This document shows, piece by piece, positions 35,742 through 44,492 of a DNA stretch of 64,000 nt (within the stretch, counting starts at the first letter, position 1; each line of letters begins with the position of its first letter). Source of the stretch: an uncultured bacterium. GTDB lineage: Bacteria; Verrucomicrobiota; Kiritimatiellia; RFP12; UBA1067. The notes beneath the pieces were generated by a model. The model worked only from the letters and a program-made list of their open reading frames with translations, did no database searches and was not told the DNA's origin. Location of the stretch: NCBI GenBank assembly GCA_902800055.1, contig CADCCW010000013.1, positions 1 to 64,000 of the forward strand. The letters are read 5' to 3'. The translations under genes were made by a program, and so were the position numbers.

Positions 35742-37037
35742 TTAGATCGTCTCCAGCGCCCGGTCGAGCTCCGCGACGATGTCGTCGATGTGCTCGAGTC
35801 CGATGGAGAGCCGGACCAGCTCCGGCAGGACTCCGCCCTTGCGCAGGTCCTCGTCGGAGAGCTGCGAGTGGGTCGTCGAGGCCGGGTGGATGACGAGGCT
35901 CTTCGCGTCGCCGACGTTGGCGAGGAGCGAAAAGATCTCGCCGTTGAGCGCGTCCGCGAAACATCGGGCCTTCTCCGCGCCGCCCTTGACGCCGATGACA
36001 ACCATCCCGCCCGCGCCGTTCGGCAGGTACTTCCTGGCGAGCTCCGGCTGGGTGAGCGAAGGATACTTCACCCACGCCACCTTCGGGTGCTGCTCGAGGT
36101 GCTTCGCGACCGCGAGCGCGTTCTCGCTGTGGCGGGCGATCCTGAGCGGCAGCGACTCCACTCCCTGCAGGAACACCCACGCCGCGTCCGGCGCGAGCGT
36201 CGGGCCCTGGTTGCGGATGCCGACCGTGAGCAGCCGGATTGAAAACGCCACCGGCTTGAGCGGCTCAGGGAGGTCATGCGCGAACCTAAGCCCATGGTAG
36301 CCCGCGTCCGGCTCGTTGTAGAGCGCGAACCTGGGGTTCGCCCAGTCGAACCCGCCTTTCTCCACCACGACGCCGCCAATGCCCGCGCCGTGCCCGCCAA
36401 TCCACTTCGAGAGCGAGTGGATCACGAAGTCCGCGCCGTGGTCGAGCGCCCGCAGGAGCGGCGGCGGCGTGAACGTCGCGTCGACGACGAGCGGCAGGCC
36501 GTGGCGGTGCGCGACCTCGGCATAGCCTTCGATGTCCGCGATGTCAAGGGCGGGGTTGCCGACCGCCTCGATAAAGAGAAGCCTAGTCTTCTCGTTTATC
36601 GCCGCTTCGACGGCCCCGAAGTCGTTCACCGGAGTGAAGTTCACCTTGATGCCAACGTTCGGGAGAATCGCGTCGAACTGGCTGAAGGTGCCGCCGTAGA
36701 GGTTGCTCGCCGCGACCACTTCGTCACCCGCGCGGGCGATGTTGGTGATTGTGAAGTAGATCGCCGCCGTGCCGCTGGAGAGCGTCTGCGCCGCCGCGCC
36801 GCCCTCAAGCGCCGCGATGCGCTTGGCGAGCACGTCGTTCGTCGGGTTCATGAGCCGCGCGTAGATGTTGCCGAGCTCGCGGAGGCCGAAGAGGTCCGCC
36901 CCGTGCTTGGAGTCGCGGAAGTTGTAGGCGGTGGTCCGGTAGACCGGCACCGCCCTCGCCTTGGTCGCGGGGTCGCCGAATGCGTCCTGCCCGGCGTGCA
37001 CCGCCAGCGTCTCGATGTGGTATTTTTTCTCGCTCAT
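35742..37037 (-). CDS. metY: O-acetylhomoserine sulfhydrylase
   Basis: 431 residues. VPVYRTTAYNFRDSKHGADLFGL and IYARLMNPTNDVLAKRIAALEGG are typical of O-acetylhomoserine aminocarboxypropyltransferases, and VIHSLSKWIGGHG holds the PLP lysine. It forms homocysteine directly from sulfide, giving methionine without transsulfuration. Strong AAAGGAG lies before the ATG. Its promoter has the shared bipartite operator, as expected for a sulfur regulon. Confidence 0.93.
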   Translation of the reverse strand: MSEKKYHIETLAVHAGQDAFGDPATKARAVPVYRTTAYNFRDSKHGADLFGLRELGNIYARLMNPTNDVLAKRIAALEGGAAAQTLSSGTAAIYFTITNIARAGDEVVAASNLYGGTFSQFDAILPNVGIKVNFTPVNDFGAVEAAINEKTRLLFIEAVGNPALDIADIEGYAEVAHRHGLPLVVDATFTPPPLLRALDHGADFVIHSLSKWIGGHGAGIGGVVVEKGGFDWANPRFALYNEPDAGYHGLRFAHDLPEPLKPVAFSIRLLTVGIRNQGPTLAPDAAWVFLQGVESLPLRIARHSENALAVAKHLEQHPKVAWVKYPSLTQPELARKYLPNGAGGMVVIGVKGGAEKARCFADALNGEIFSLLANVGDAKSLVIHPASTTHSQLSDEDLRKGGVLPELVRLSIGLEHIDDIVAELDRALETI

Positions 37038-37074
37038 TGCGTTCTCCTTTCCTGGTTGCTTGTCGATGGCGTGT

Positions 37075-37143
37075 ATTATCGCATATTTGGCGAGCCAAAG
37101 GGTAATCGGAAAAAGAGCCCAATGTCCATAGGACGAGCCTATG
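37075..37143 (-). promoter_or_regulatory. metY promoter with shared bipartite operator
   Basis: Minus-strand GATAAT (plus 37075-37080) is the -10. After 17 nt is AAGGGTAATCGGAA (37098-37111), then 14 nt, C and the perfect palindrome CATAGG-ACGAG-CCTATG (37127-37143), extended by one more C-G pair. Spacing is the same as at cysK and pdxS. Confidence 0.8.
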
Positions 37144-37197
37144 GTGCGGCCTATTGGCGATTGACGGCGGACGGCGGAATTGATACACTACACACAA

Positions 37198-37698
37198 ATG
37201 AACGACATAACTTTCGAGCAGGCATGGAACTACGGCGGCCCCCTGATGTGGGTGCTGGCCGGCTTTTCGGTTTTCGCGCTGGCGGTGGTGCTTTACCTCT
37301 GGCTTGCGCAGGCGCGCTGGCTCTTTCTGCCGCGGGCGCTGAAGCGGGTGGCGAGCGCCAAGGACCCGGAGGCGGAGGGCGCGCGCATCGCGCGCGAGGC
37401 CAACGCGGCGGTCGACTGGCTCGCGGACGTCGCGGCGATCGCCCCGCTGGTCGGGCTGCTCGGCACGGTCCTCGGCATGTTCAAGGCGTTCGGCGGCATC
37501 GCGAGCGACGTCGCCGCGGGCGCCAAGCCGGTGGTGCTGGCCCAGGGCGTGTCGCAGGCAATCGTGACCACGATCCTCGGCCTCGCGGTGGCGATTCCGT
37601 CGCTGGTCGCGTACGCAATCATGCGGCGGCGCGCGGCGAAGCGCATCTCCGAGCTTGAGGCGGCGGCCGAGGAAGTGCTCGCCGGGGGCGCGCGATGA
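37198..37698 (+). CDS. exbB: MotA/TolQ/ExbB proton channel protein
   Basis: 166 residues with three membrane segments. DVAAIAPLVGLLGTVLGMFKAF and VSQAIVTTILGLAVAIPSLVAY are the MotA/TolQ/ExbB signature. With ExbD it forms a proton-driven motor that energises outer-membrane transport or the Tol system. A TGATACACTAC promoter lies just before the ATG. It overlaps exbD by 4 nt. TonB or TolA is not in the window, so ExbB versus TolQ is not settled. Confidence 0.88.
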   Translation: MNDITFEQAWNYGGPLMWVLAGFSVFALAVVLYLWLAQARWLFLPRALKRVASAKDPEAEGARIAREANAAVDWLADVAAIAPLVGLLGTVLGMFKAFGGIASDVAAGAKPVVLAQGVSQAIVTTILGLAVAIPSLVAYAIMRRRAAKRISELEAAAEEVLAGGAR

Positions 37699-38114
37699 AG
37701 TTCGACGACTCCGCGCGCTCGCGGGCGCCGGCGCTGGCGCTGACGTCGATGCTCGACGTCATCTTCCTGCTCTTGTGCTTCTTCGTCACCGTGAGCGTGT
37801 TTTCGCAGTGGGAGAGCGAGATCTCGATCAAGCTTCCCACCGCGGCGACCGGCGAGCAGCCGGAGCGTCTGCCCGGCGAGATCATCGTCAACCTGTCCAA
37901 GGACGGCACGGTCCGCGTCAACGGCACCACGCTCACGCTCGACGACCTGCAGTCCCGCCTCGCGAAGATCTCGAAGTTCTACCCTGGCCAGCCGGTGATC
38001 ATCCGCGCTGACCGCGACACCAAGTACGAGAGCCTCGTCGCGGTGATCGACTCCTGCCGCGCCGCCGACGTCTGGAACTTCTCCCTCGCCACCGAGAACG
38101 AGCCCGCGAAGTAG
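37695..38114 (+). CDS. exbD: ExbD/TolR biopolymer transport protein
   Basis: 139 residues: a short cytoplasmic N-terminus, one membrane helix (LTSMLDVIFLLLCFFVTVSVF, with the proton-carrying Asp), and a periplasmic domain with VNLSKDGTVRVNG and VIIRADRDTKYESLVAVID. It is translationally coupled to exbB and is its partner. Confidence 0.9.
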   Translation: MKFDDSARSRAPALALTSMLDVIFLLLCFFVTVSVFSQWESEISIKLPTAATGEQPERLPGEIIVNLSKDGTVRVNGTTLTLDDLQSRLAKISKFYPGQPVIIRADRDTKYESLVAVIDSCRAADVWNFSLATENEPAK

Positions 38115-38199
38115 GCTTCGTCGCTTGCTTTTCCCGCGGCGGTTTTGCTATACTATGCGCGTCTTCGGGCGAGTGTCCGGAGCAAGGAGGCAAACTGGC

Positions 38200-38406
38200 A
38201 TGAGCGGACGAGAACTTAACAACCGAATAGAGTACATGGTGACGTGTACAAGTCTCGTTTCTTTAAGAAGCTGCAGGATCCGGAGACGGGATTGTATCGC
38301 GAATCAAAGGCTTATCTCATACGGAGATTCAACCAGGAAATCTCAAACCGCAAACCGAAAGACAGACCTTCAAGCCGCCTCCAGAAGCGTCGTCTCTCGG
38401 ATCGTG
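38200..38406 (+). pseudogene. gene remnant, DUF3791-like start joined to another tail
   Basis: A TATACT promoter (about 38148) and AAGGAGG lead to ATG 38200. The first codons give MSGRELNNRIEYMVTC, like the start of DUF3791 proteins of toxin/antitoxin-like gene clusters, and then the frame loses sense. From GTG 38244 another frame reads YKSRFFKKLQDPETGLYRESK, which looks like the C-terminus of a different protein, to a stop at 38406. This looks like an internal deletion that fused two ends out of frame. The 266 bases up to the RhuM-like gene hold repeats only. Confidence 0.4.
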
Positions 38407-38460
38407 GTTGACTGTCCCCGCCGCATGCGCGGCAGTTTGCGTATTTCCGAGCACGAGTGG

Positions 38461-38481
38461 TTTATGCAAAATTTGCATAAA
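38461..38481. repeat. 21-bp palindrome
   Basis: TTTATGCAAA and TTTGCATAAA flank one A. It lies in the gene-free stretch before the RhuM-like gene; a GCGGCAGTTT unit is about 30 nt upstream. It may be a protein site or a small mobile palindrome. Confidence 0.55.
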
Positions 38482-38672
38482 ACCTCTTGGTTTGGAGAAT
38501 GACACTGATGAGAAGTCGGAAACCCACTCCGCTGCGTTGCGGCAGTCCGCACGGCAGCGCGGGGAAATATCCGCACAATCAAGCGTGGATTTTGGTATGC
38601 TATGCTTGCCCCGCGAAGCGTAGGGCGCGACGTGAGTGGATATGAGAAGTGTAAACATAGAGTAAAACCAAT

Positions 38673-39218
38673 ATGAATACTTCAAGCGATAAAGAAGTCG
38701 TAGTCTACAAGACTGCCAGCGGCGATGAATTGCCAGTCAGAACCGACGGAGAGACCGTGTGGATGACGGTTGATCAGATGGTTCTTTTGCTTGGAAGGGA
38801 TCGCACAGTAATTCTGCGACATGTGAATAATGCCATACAAGAGGGAGAGTTGAACAGAAGCATTAATGTGCAGAAATTGCACAATATTCAGTCAGGCAGA
38901 GGGCGCCCGTTGCTGATTTACGACCTTGATGTCCTAATATCCGTTGGCTATCGGGTGAAATCGCCTGAAGGTGTGCGATTTCGGCGCTGGGCGACCCGTA
39001 TTCTCCGCGAGATGCTGCTGAAGCGCGTGGACGAGGTGCGGGAGATCGCCAAGCTGCGGCGGCGTATGGATGCCGCGGAAGGTGACATCAAGCAGATCAA
39101 GGGCGGTATGAGCTACCTCGTGAAGCAGCTGTCTGCCCCTGAAACGCCGCGCCGCAAGGTCGGGTTCGGCGCCAAGCCCGGCGAGACGTCGGCAACCCCC
39201 TACGGCCGCGCAAAGTAG
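38673..39218 (+). CDS. RhuM-family protein, N-terminal part
   Basis: 181 residues. ETVWMTVDQMVLLLGRDRTV, ILRHVNNAIQEGEL, and VQKLHNI then YDLDVLISVGYRVKSPEG match the DNA-binding-like N-terminus of the RhuM family. Full-length relatives are about 330 residues; here a coiled coil (MDAAEGDIKQIKGGMSYLVK) and a short basic tail replace the C-terminal domain. RhuM-like genes occur often in restriction and other defence clusters, as here just before hsdR. Function is unknown. Confidence 0.75.
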   Translation: MNTSSDKEVVVYKTASGDELPVRTDGETVWMTVDQMVLLLGRDRTVILRHVNNAIQEGELNRSINVQKLHNIQSGRGRPLLIYDLDVLISVGYRVKSPEGVRFRRWATRILREMLLKRVDEVREIAKLRRRMDAAEGDIKQIKGGMSYLVKQLSAPETPRRKVGFGAKPGETSATPYGRAK

Positions 39219-39264
39219 CCTCCCTTCTAATTTGCTGCGCGGCACTTTCCGCGGCATTTTGAGA

Positions 39265-39350
39265 TTCCAAACACCGGAATTTCGGTCAGACCAATTTTCC
39301 GGCGTTTGGAACGCCGTCCGCGGCAGATTCCGCGGCAGATTCCGCGGCAG
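39265..39350. repeat. inverted repeat plus 12-bp tandem repeats before the hsdR promoter
   Basis: TTCCAAACACCGGAA (39265-39279) pairs with TTCCGGCGTTTGGAA (39297-39311) with one mismatch, around a loop that contains GGTCAGACC. It is followed by three copies of a 12-mer CCGCGGCAGATT up to the TTTTTTGGTATAAT promoter. Confidence 0.65.
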
Positions 39351-39358
39351 TTTTTTGG

Positions 39359-39441
39359 TATAATACGCATTAGTGAAACTGAACAACACCATGCGCATGC
39401 GCTCTACTGCGCCGTTCGCCGTTTCCGCCTCGCCGGCGGAG
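39359..39441 (+). repeat. promoter-leader repeat, copy 2
   Basis: TATAAT at 39359-39364, GTG 8 nt later (39373) and the peptide N-T-M-R-M-R-S-T-A-P-F-A-V-S-A-S-P-A-E match copy 1 at 1013-1089. Here the leader frame runs 38 codons to TAG at 39487-39489, and the hsdR frame begins with the very next codon (TTG 39490), in the same frame. Confidence 0.7.
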
Positions 39442-39489
39442 ACCGAGCATGGCATAAACATCGCTTCAGCATATACGGCAGAAACATAG

Positions 39490-41856
39490 TTGGCCCAAAT
39501 GATCTTAGACAAGAAACAGATGACGGAAGAGGACATCAAGCTGCAGTTCATCACGCCTGCAATTGAGTCCAAGTGGGGCCGTGATCGCATGACAATGGAG
39601 ACTAAGATCACCGACGGAAGGGTCAACATCAGGGGGAACTTCGTTGTTCGCGGAAAACAAAAGAAGGCCGACTATGTCCTCTATCTCTCGTCCAACAAGC
39701 CGATTGCCATCGTCGAGGCGAAGGACAACAACCATTCCGTTTCCTATGGTCTCCAGCAGGCGATAACCTACGCCAAGATGCAGGACATCCCGTTTGCCTA
39801 CAGCTCAAACGGCGACGGCTTTCAGGAGCACGACCTCTTGACGGGGCTGGAGCGCACCCTGCCGCTCGATGCGTTTCCGACCGTAGAGGAGCTTTCCGCC
39901 CGCTGGGAGCGCGAGTCAAACGGTGGCGCGGGCATCTCCCCGGACGAGAAGAAGATCGTCGCCGAGCCATATTATTCCAGTCAGGACACGTATGATCCGC
40001 GCTACTACCAGCGCAACGCAATCAACCGCGCCGTCGAGGCGATCGCGCGGGGGCGGAAGCGCCTCCTGCTGGTGATGGCGACCGGAACCGGCAAGACATA
40101 TACGGCGTTCCAGATCGTCTACCGCCTGCTGAAAAGCGGTCTTTGCAGGAAAGTCCTGTACCTCGCCGACAGGAACAACCTCGTGGACCAGTCGATCCAG
40201 CAGGACTTCGCGCCGCTTGAAAAGACGATCCACAAGGTCAACTTCGCCAAGGACGACCCCGTGACCATCACCTCGCATGAAGTGTTCTTCTCGCTCTACC
40301 AGCAGCTTGCGGGCGACGAGGAAGGCGGCGACGAAGGCGACGGAGAGGAAACCGTCGCCAGGTTCGCCAAGCTTTTCAGCAAGGACTTCTTCGACCTCGT
40401 CATCGTCGACGAATGCCACCGGGGGTCCGCGAAGAAGGACAGCAATTGGCGCAGGATCCTCGACTATTTTTCCTCGGCCACGCAGATTGGCATGACCGCG
40501 ACGCCAAAGGAGACGAAGTACGTCTCCAACATCGACTACTTCGGCGACCCAGTCTACACGTACAGCCTGCGCGAGGGAATCGACGACGGCTTCCTCGCGC
40601 CGTTCAAGGTGATCAACGTCACGACCGACATCTCGGACGGCTGGCGTCCCAGAAAAGGGCAGCTGGACAAGTTCGGCAACGAGATACCGGACCGCATCTA
40701 CACCAACTCCGACTTCGACTACAACCTCGTCCTCGAAGACCGCACGCGCCAGGTGGCAAAGGAGATCACCAACTACCTGAAGCGCACCGGCAGGATGCAG
40801 AAGACCATCGTGTTCTGCGCCACCGAGGAGCACGCCGAGCGCATGCGCATCGAGCTGAACAACCTCAACGCCGACATGGTGAAGGAGAACCCGGACTACG
40901 TCGTCCGCATAACCGGCTCCGACGTCTACGGCAAGAGCAAGCTCGACTACTTCATTTCTGTCTCTGCTCCGTATCCTGTCATTGCGACGACTTCCAAGCT
41001 GCTTTCCACCGGCGCGGACTGCAAGATGACCAAGCTCATCGTCCTCGACGAGATGATCGGCTCGATGACCGAGTTCAAGCAGATCATTGGGCGCGGCACC
41101 CGCCTGCGCGAAAAGGACGGCAAGAGCTTCTTCGTGGTGATGGACTTCCGTAACGTGACGCGGCTTTTCGCCGATCCCGACTGGGACGGGCCGATTGAGA
41201 TCGACGAGGGGTTCAATCCCGGCCGCCGTCCGTCGTTGCCGCCGCCGGGGCCAGGCGTCGATCCGCCTCCGCGGCCACCCGTCGGCAAGTTCTTCGTCGA
41301 TGCGACCGGCTGCGAAGTCCATATCGCCGGCAAGAGGGTCTCGATCTACGATGCCGACGGCCGGCTGCTTGCCCAGGAAAGCATCGTCGACTACACCAAG
41401 ATGAACATCATCGGCAAATACGCCTCTCTCGACAACTTCATCCACCAGTGGAGCGCCGAGGAGAAGAAGGCCGCCATCCGGGAGCTGCTGATGTTCGAGG
41501 GCATCGACCTCGACGCGCTGAAGGCGGAGGAGGGGATGTCCGATGTCGACGACTTCGACTTCATCTGCCACGTCGCCTTCGACCAGAAGCCGCTCACGCG
41601 CCGCGAAAGGGCGGAGAACGTCAAGAAGCGCGACTTCCTGAGCCGCTACGGCGGCGTCGCGCGTGAGGTCCTGGAAGCGCTGCTCGAGCGGTACAAGGAC
41701 GTCGGCGTATACGAGATCGAGAATACGGCTATACTGCAGCTTGATCCGTTCAGGAAATTCGGCAAGCCCGCGAAGATCGCCGAGTCGTTCGGCGGCAGGG
41801 AAGGGTACTTGAGCGCCGTCCGCGAACTCGAGGAAGAACTTTACAAAGTAGGATAA
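39490..41856 (+). CDS. hsdR: type I restriction enzyme, R subunit
   Basis: 788 residues from TTG 39490; ATG 39499 is also possible. PIAIVEAKDN (residues 71-80) is the nuclease motif with E76 and K78. VMATGTGKTYTAF (about 195-207) is Walker A, VDECHRG the DEAD-type box, GMTATPKE motif III, and QIIGRGTRLREKDG motif VI. It is of the EcoEI-like type and cuts DNA after translocation, guided by HsdM and HsdS. A Pro/Gly-rich linker (RRPSLPPPGPGVDPPPRPP) precedes the C-terminal domain. hsdM starts 3 nt after its stop. Confidence 0.93.
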   Translation: MAQMILDKKQMTEEDIKLQFITPAIESKWGRDRMTMETKITDGRVNIRGNFVVRGKQKKADYVLYLSSNKPIAIVEAKDNNHSVSYGLQQAITYAKMQDIPFAYSSNGDGFQEHDLLTGLERTLPLDAFPTVEELSARWERESNGGAGISPDEKKIVAEPYYSSQDTYDPRYYQRNAINRAVEAIARGRKRLLLVMATGTGKTYTAFQIVYRLLKSGLCRKVLYLADRNNLVDQSIQQDFAPLEKTIHKVNFAKDDPVTITSHEVFFSLYQQLAGDEEGGDEGDGEETVARFAKLFSKDFFDLVIVDECHRGSAKKDSNWRRILDYFSSATQIGMTATPKETKYVSNIDYFGDPVYTYSLREGIDDGFLAPFKVINVTTDISDGWRPRKGQLDKFGNEIPDRIYTNSDFDYNLVLEDRTRQVAKEITNYLKRTGRMQKTIVFCATEEHAERMRIELNNLNADMVKENPDYVVRITGSDVYGKSKLDYFISVSAPYPVIATTSKLLSTGADCKMTKLIVLDEMIGSMTEFKQIIGRGTRLREKDGKSFFVVMDFRNVTRLFADPDWDGPIEIDEGFNPGRRPSLPPPGPGVDPPPRPPVGKFFVDATGCEVHIAGKRVSIYDADGRLLAQESIVDYTKMNIIGKYASLDNFIHQWSAEEKKAAIRELLMFEGIDLDALKAEEGMSDVDDFDFICHVAFDQKPLTRRERAENVKKRDFLSRYGGVAREVLEALLERYKDVGVYEIENTAILQLDPFRKFGKPAKIAESFGGREGYLSAVRELEEELYKVG

Positions 41857-41859
41857 AAC

Positions 41860-43335
41860 ATGGGAAATCTATCGGGATTCGTAAAGCGTCTCAGGGACAT
41901 AATGCGCAACGACGCGGGCATCAACGGCGACGCCCAGCGCATCGAGCAGATCGCATGGATGCTTTTCCTCAAGGTCTACGACGCAAAGGAGAAGGACTGG
42001 GAGTGGAACGACGACAAGTACGTCTCCATCATCCCCGACGCGTGCCGCTGGGCAAACTGGGCGGCAGACGACCGCTCAGGCTCCGCCATGACCGGCGACA
42101 AGCTGCTCGACTTCGTGAACAACAAGCTCTTCCCTACGCTCAAGAAGCTGCCCGTCACCGCCTCGACGCCAATCCGCAAGGCCATCGTCCAGACGACCTT
42201 CGCGGACGCCAACAACTACATGAAGGACGGCGTCCTCCTGCGTCAGGTCGTGAATGTGATCGACGACCTCGACCTTTCCGACTACGAGGAGAGCCACGCC
42301 TTCGGCGACATCTACGAGACGATACTCAAGGAGCTCCAGAGCGCGGGCTCGGCGGGCGAGTTCTACACGCCCCGCGCCGTGACCGACTTCATGGCGAAGA
42401 TGATAAAGCCGAAGATCGGCGAGAAGATGGCCGACTTCGCCTGCGGCACCGGCGGCTTCATCACGAGCTGGCTGAAGGAGCTGGAGCGCGAAGTCAAGAC
42501 GACGAAGGACCGCGAGGCGTACGGCAACTCGATCTATGGTATCGAGAAGAAGCAGTTCCCGTACATGCTCTGCATAACGAACATGCTCCTCCACGACCTG
42601 GACGTGCCGCAGGTGTTCCACGCGAACTCGCTCCTCCACGATGTCCTCGACTACACAGAGAGCGACCAGTTCGACGTCGTCCTCATGAATCCGCCCTACG
42701 GCGGCAGCGAGAAGGCGGACGTAAAGAGCCATTTCCCCGCCGACCTCGCCAGCTCCGAGACGGCCGACCTCTTCATGTCGGTCATCATGTATCGCCTCAA
42801 GAAGAACGGACGCGCCGCGGTGATCTTGCCCGACGGCTTCCTCTTCGGCACGGATAACGCAAAGGTGAGCATCAAGAAGAAGCTTCTTTCGGAATTCAAC
42901 CTGCACACCGTGATCCGCATGCCGGGCAGCGTCTTCTCGCCCTATACTTCCATCACGACGAACATCCTCTTCTTTGACCGCACCAAGCCGACAAAGGAGA
43001 CGTGGTTCTACCGCCTCGACATGCCCGAGGGCTACAAGCACTTCTCCAAGACGAAGCCGATGAAGCTCGAGCACTTCAACCCCGTCGTCGAATGGTGGAA
43101 GAAGCGTACGGAGATGACGGTCGACGGCTTCGACAAGGCGAAGAAGTTCACGGCATCTGAGCTTGCCGAAGACCTTGGCTACAATCTCGACCAGTGCGGC
43201 TATCCGCATGTCGAAGAAGAAATCCTCTCGCCTATGGACCTCATCCAGCGCTACCAGGAAGAGCGCTCCTCCCTGAACGCCGAAATCGACCGCGTTCTCG
43301 CGGAGATCACCGAGAAGCTCGGAGGCGCGAAATGA
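41860..43335 (+). CDS. hsdM: type I restriction-modification system, M subunit
   Basis: 491 residues. MRNDAGINGDAQRIEQIAWM is the HsdM N-terminal helical domain; AGEFYTPRAV, DFACGTGGFITSW (motif I for SAM) and VLMNPPYGG (motif IV, NPPY) form the N6-adenine methyltransferase. It methylates the target chosen by HsdS and is needed for restriction. It overlaps the fic gene through ATGA. Confidence 0.95.
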   Translation: MGNLSGFVKRLRDIMRNDAGINGDAQRIEQIAWMLFLKVYDAKEKDWEWNDDKYVSIIPDACRWANWAADDRSGSAMTGDKLLDFVNNKLFPTLKKLPVTASTPIRKAIVQTTFADANNYMKDGVLLRQVVNVIDDLDLSDYEESHAFGDIYETILKELQSAGSAGEFYTPRAVTDFMAKMIKPKIGEKMADFACGTGGFITSWLKELEREVKTTKDREAYGNSIYGIEKKQFPYMLCITNMLLHDLDVPQVFHANSLLHDVLDYTESDQFDVVLMNPPYGGSEKADVKSHFPADLASSETADLFMSVIMYRLKKNGRAAVILPDGFLFGTDNAKVSIKKKLLSEFNLHTVIRMPGSVFSPYTSITTNILFFDRTKPTKETWFYRLDMPEGYKHFSKTKPMKLEHFNPVVEWWKKRTEMTVDGFDKAKKFTASELAEDLGYNLDQCGYPHVEEEILSPMDLIQRYQEERSSLNAEIDRVLAEITEKLGGAK

Positions 43336-44492
43336 AGAATCTTGATTTCGACAAATACTATGAAGCGCCGGAGCCGGGGCGACGCGAGCGCGCCTACGGC
43401 TGGGCGACGGCCATCGGTCTTCAGGATGTCGATGGACTCAAGCCATCGCAATACCTCATTAACACGGCGAAGCGGCACATCGAGGGGGAGATTTCGCAGG
43501 AAGACGCAAGGCGCCTTGTTGACGAATATTACGAGACAAAGGAAGGTCATGATCTCCCGTCTGATGTTCAGGAAGCCGACAAGGTTTCCGCCAGGATGAT
43601 CGCCGTAATAAACTCGCCGACATTCAATTTCTCGGTTGCATACTATCTTGGCCTTCATCGCCAGATATTCGACGGCGTGTTCAAGTTTGCCGGGGAAATA
43701 CGAAGCGTTGAGTTGACCAAGCGCGAGTGGGTGCTTAACGGCGATTCGGTCCAGTACACGCCGTCTTGCATGATCAAGGACACCCTTGAATATGTTTTCG
43801 ACCGCGAACGGAAGTTCAAGTACAAGGGGCTATCGGAAGACCGGTTTGTCGAACATTTCACCGCGTTCATCTCCGGCATCTGGCAAATCCATCCGTTCCG
43901 CGAGGGCAATACGCGAACTGCCGCGCTCTTCGCGATCAAATATCTGCGCTCGCGCGGCTATTCCGTGACGAACGACCTTTTTGCCGAGAAGTCGTGGTAC
44001 TTCCGCAATGCCTTGGTTCGCGCCAACTATGAAAATGATCGACTCGGCGTTGAAAAGACGCAGCTCCCGCTTGAAGAGTTCTTCAAGGTGCTAATATACG
44101 GCGACGAGATAGAGTTGCATAATCGCTTCTTGCGGATCGGCCAAGAATATGGCACGACGACTGCAAAAGCGATAGCAGATTTACACCGTCATGATGACGT
44201 AGTAAACAGGCCCGATGTCGGGATAAATCGCCGAAATGACGGTATAAACTCCTCGAATGACGTAATAAATGACGTAGTAAATGGCGTAATAAAATTTACA
44301 GAGAAAGAGGAAATAGCTGTAAAGGCACTTGTTCGAGATCCTAGACTGTCGGCGGCGAGATTAGCCGACTTGATAGGGGTAAAGCAGCGTCAAGCGCAAC
44401 GTATTATTACTTCGCTTAAGAATAAGGCCGGTTTGAAGAGGCGCGGTGCCAGGAAGAACGGCGAATGGTATTTTGAGGGGGCGGCGAAATGA
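43332..44492 (+). CDS. Fic family protein with C-terminal winged helix
   Basis: 386 residues. HPFREGNTRT (187-196) is the complete Fic active-site motif for AMP transfer to protein hydroxyls. Residues about 275-310 are low complexity (repeats of N-D-V-I-N type, DNA repeats of AATGACGTAATAA). Residues about 315-370 (ARLADLIGVKQRQAQRIITSLKN) form a winged helix-turn-helix. It lies inside the hsd operon, overlapping hsdM and hsdS by ATGA at both ends. Fic genes between hsdM and hsdS may control or back up restriction; the target is unknown. No clear inhibitory S/TxxxEG/N helix was found. Confidence 0.88.
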   Translation: MKNLDFDKYYEAPEPGRRERAYGWATAIGLQDVDGLKPSQYLINTAKRHIEGEISQEDARRLVDEYYETKEGHDLPSDVQEADKVSARMIAVINSPTFNFSVAYYLGLHRQIFDGVFKFAGEIRSVELTKREWVLNGDSVQYTPSCMIKDTLEYVFDRERKFKYKGLSEDRFVEHFTAFISGIWQIHPFREGNTRTAALFAIKYLRSRGYSVTNDLFAEKSWYFRNALVRANYENDRLGVEKTQLPLEEFFKVLIYGDEIELHNRFLRIGQEYGTTTAKAIADLHRHDDVVNRPDVGINRRNDGINSSNDVINDVVNGVIKFTEKEEIAVKALVRDPRLSAARLADLIGVKQRQAQRIITSLKNKAGLKRRGARKNGEWYFEGAAK

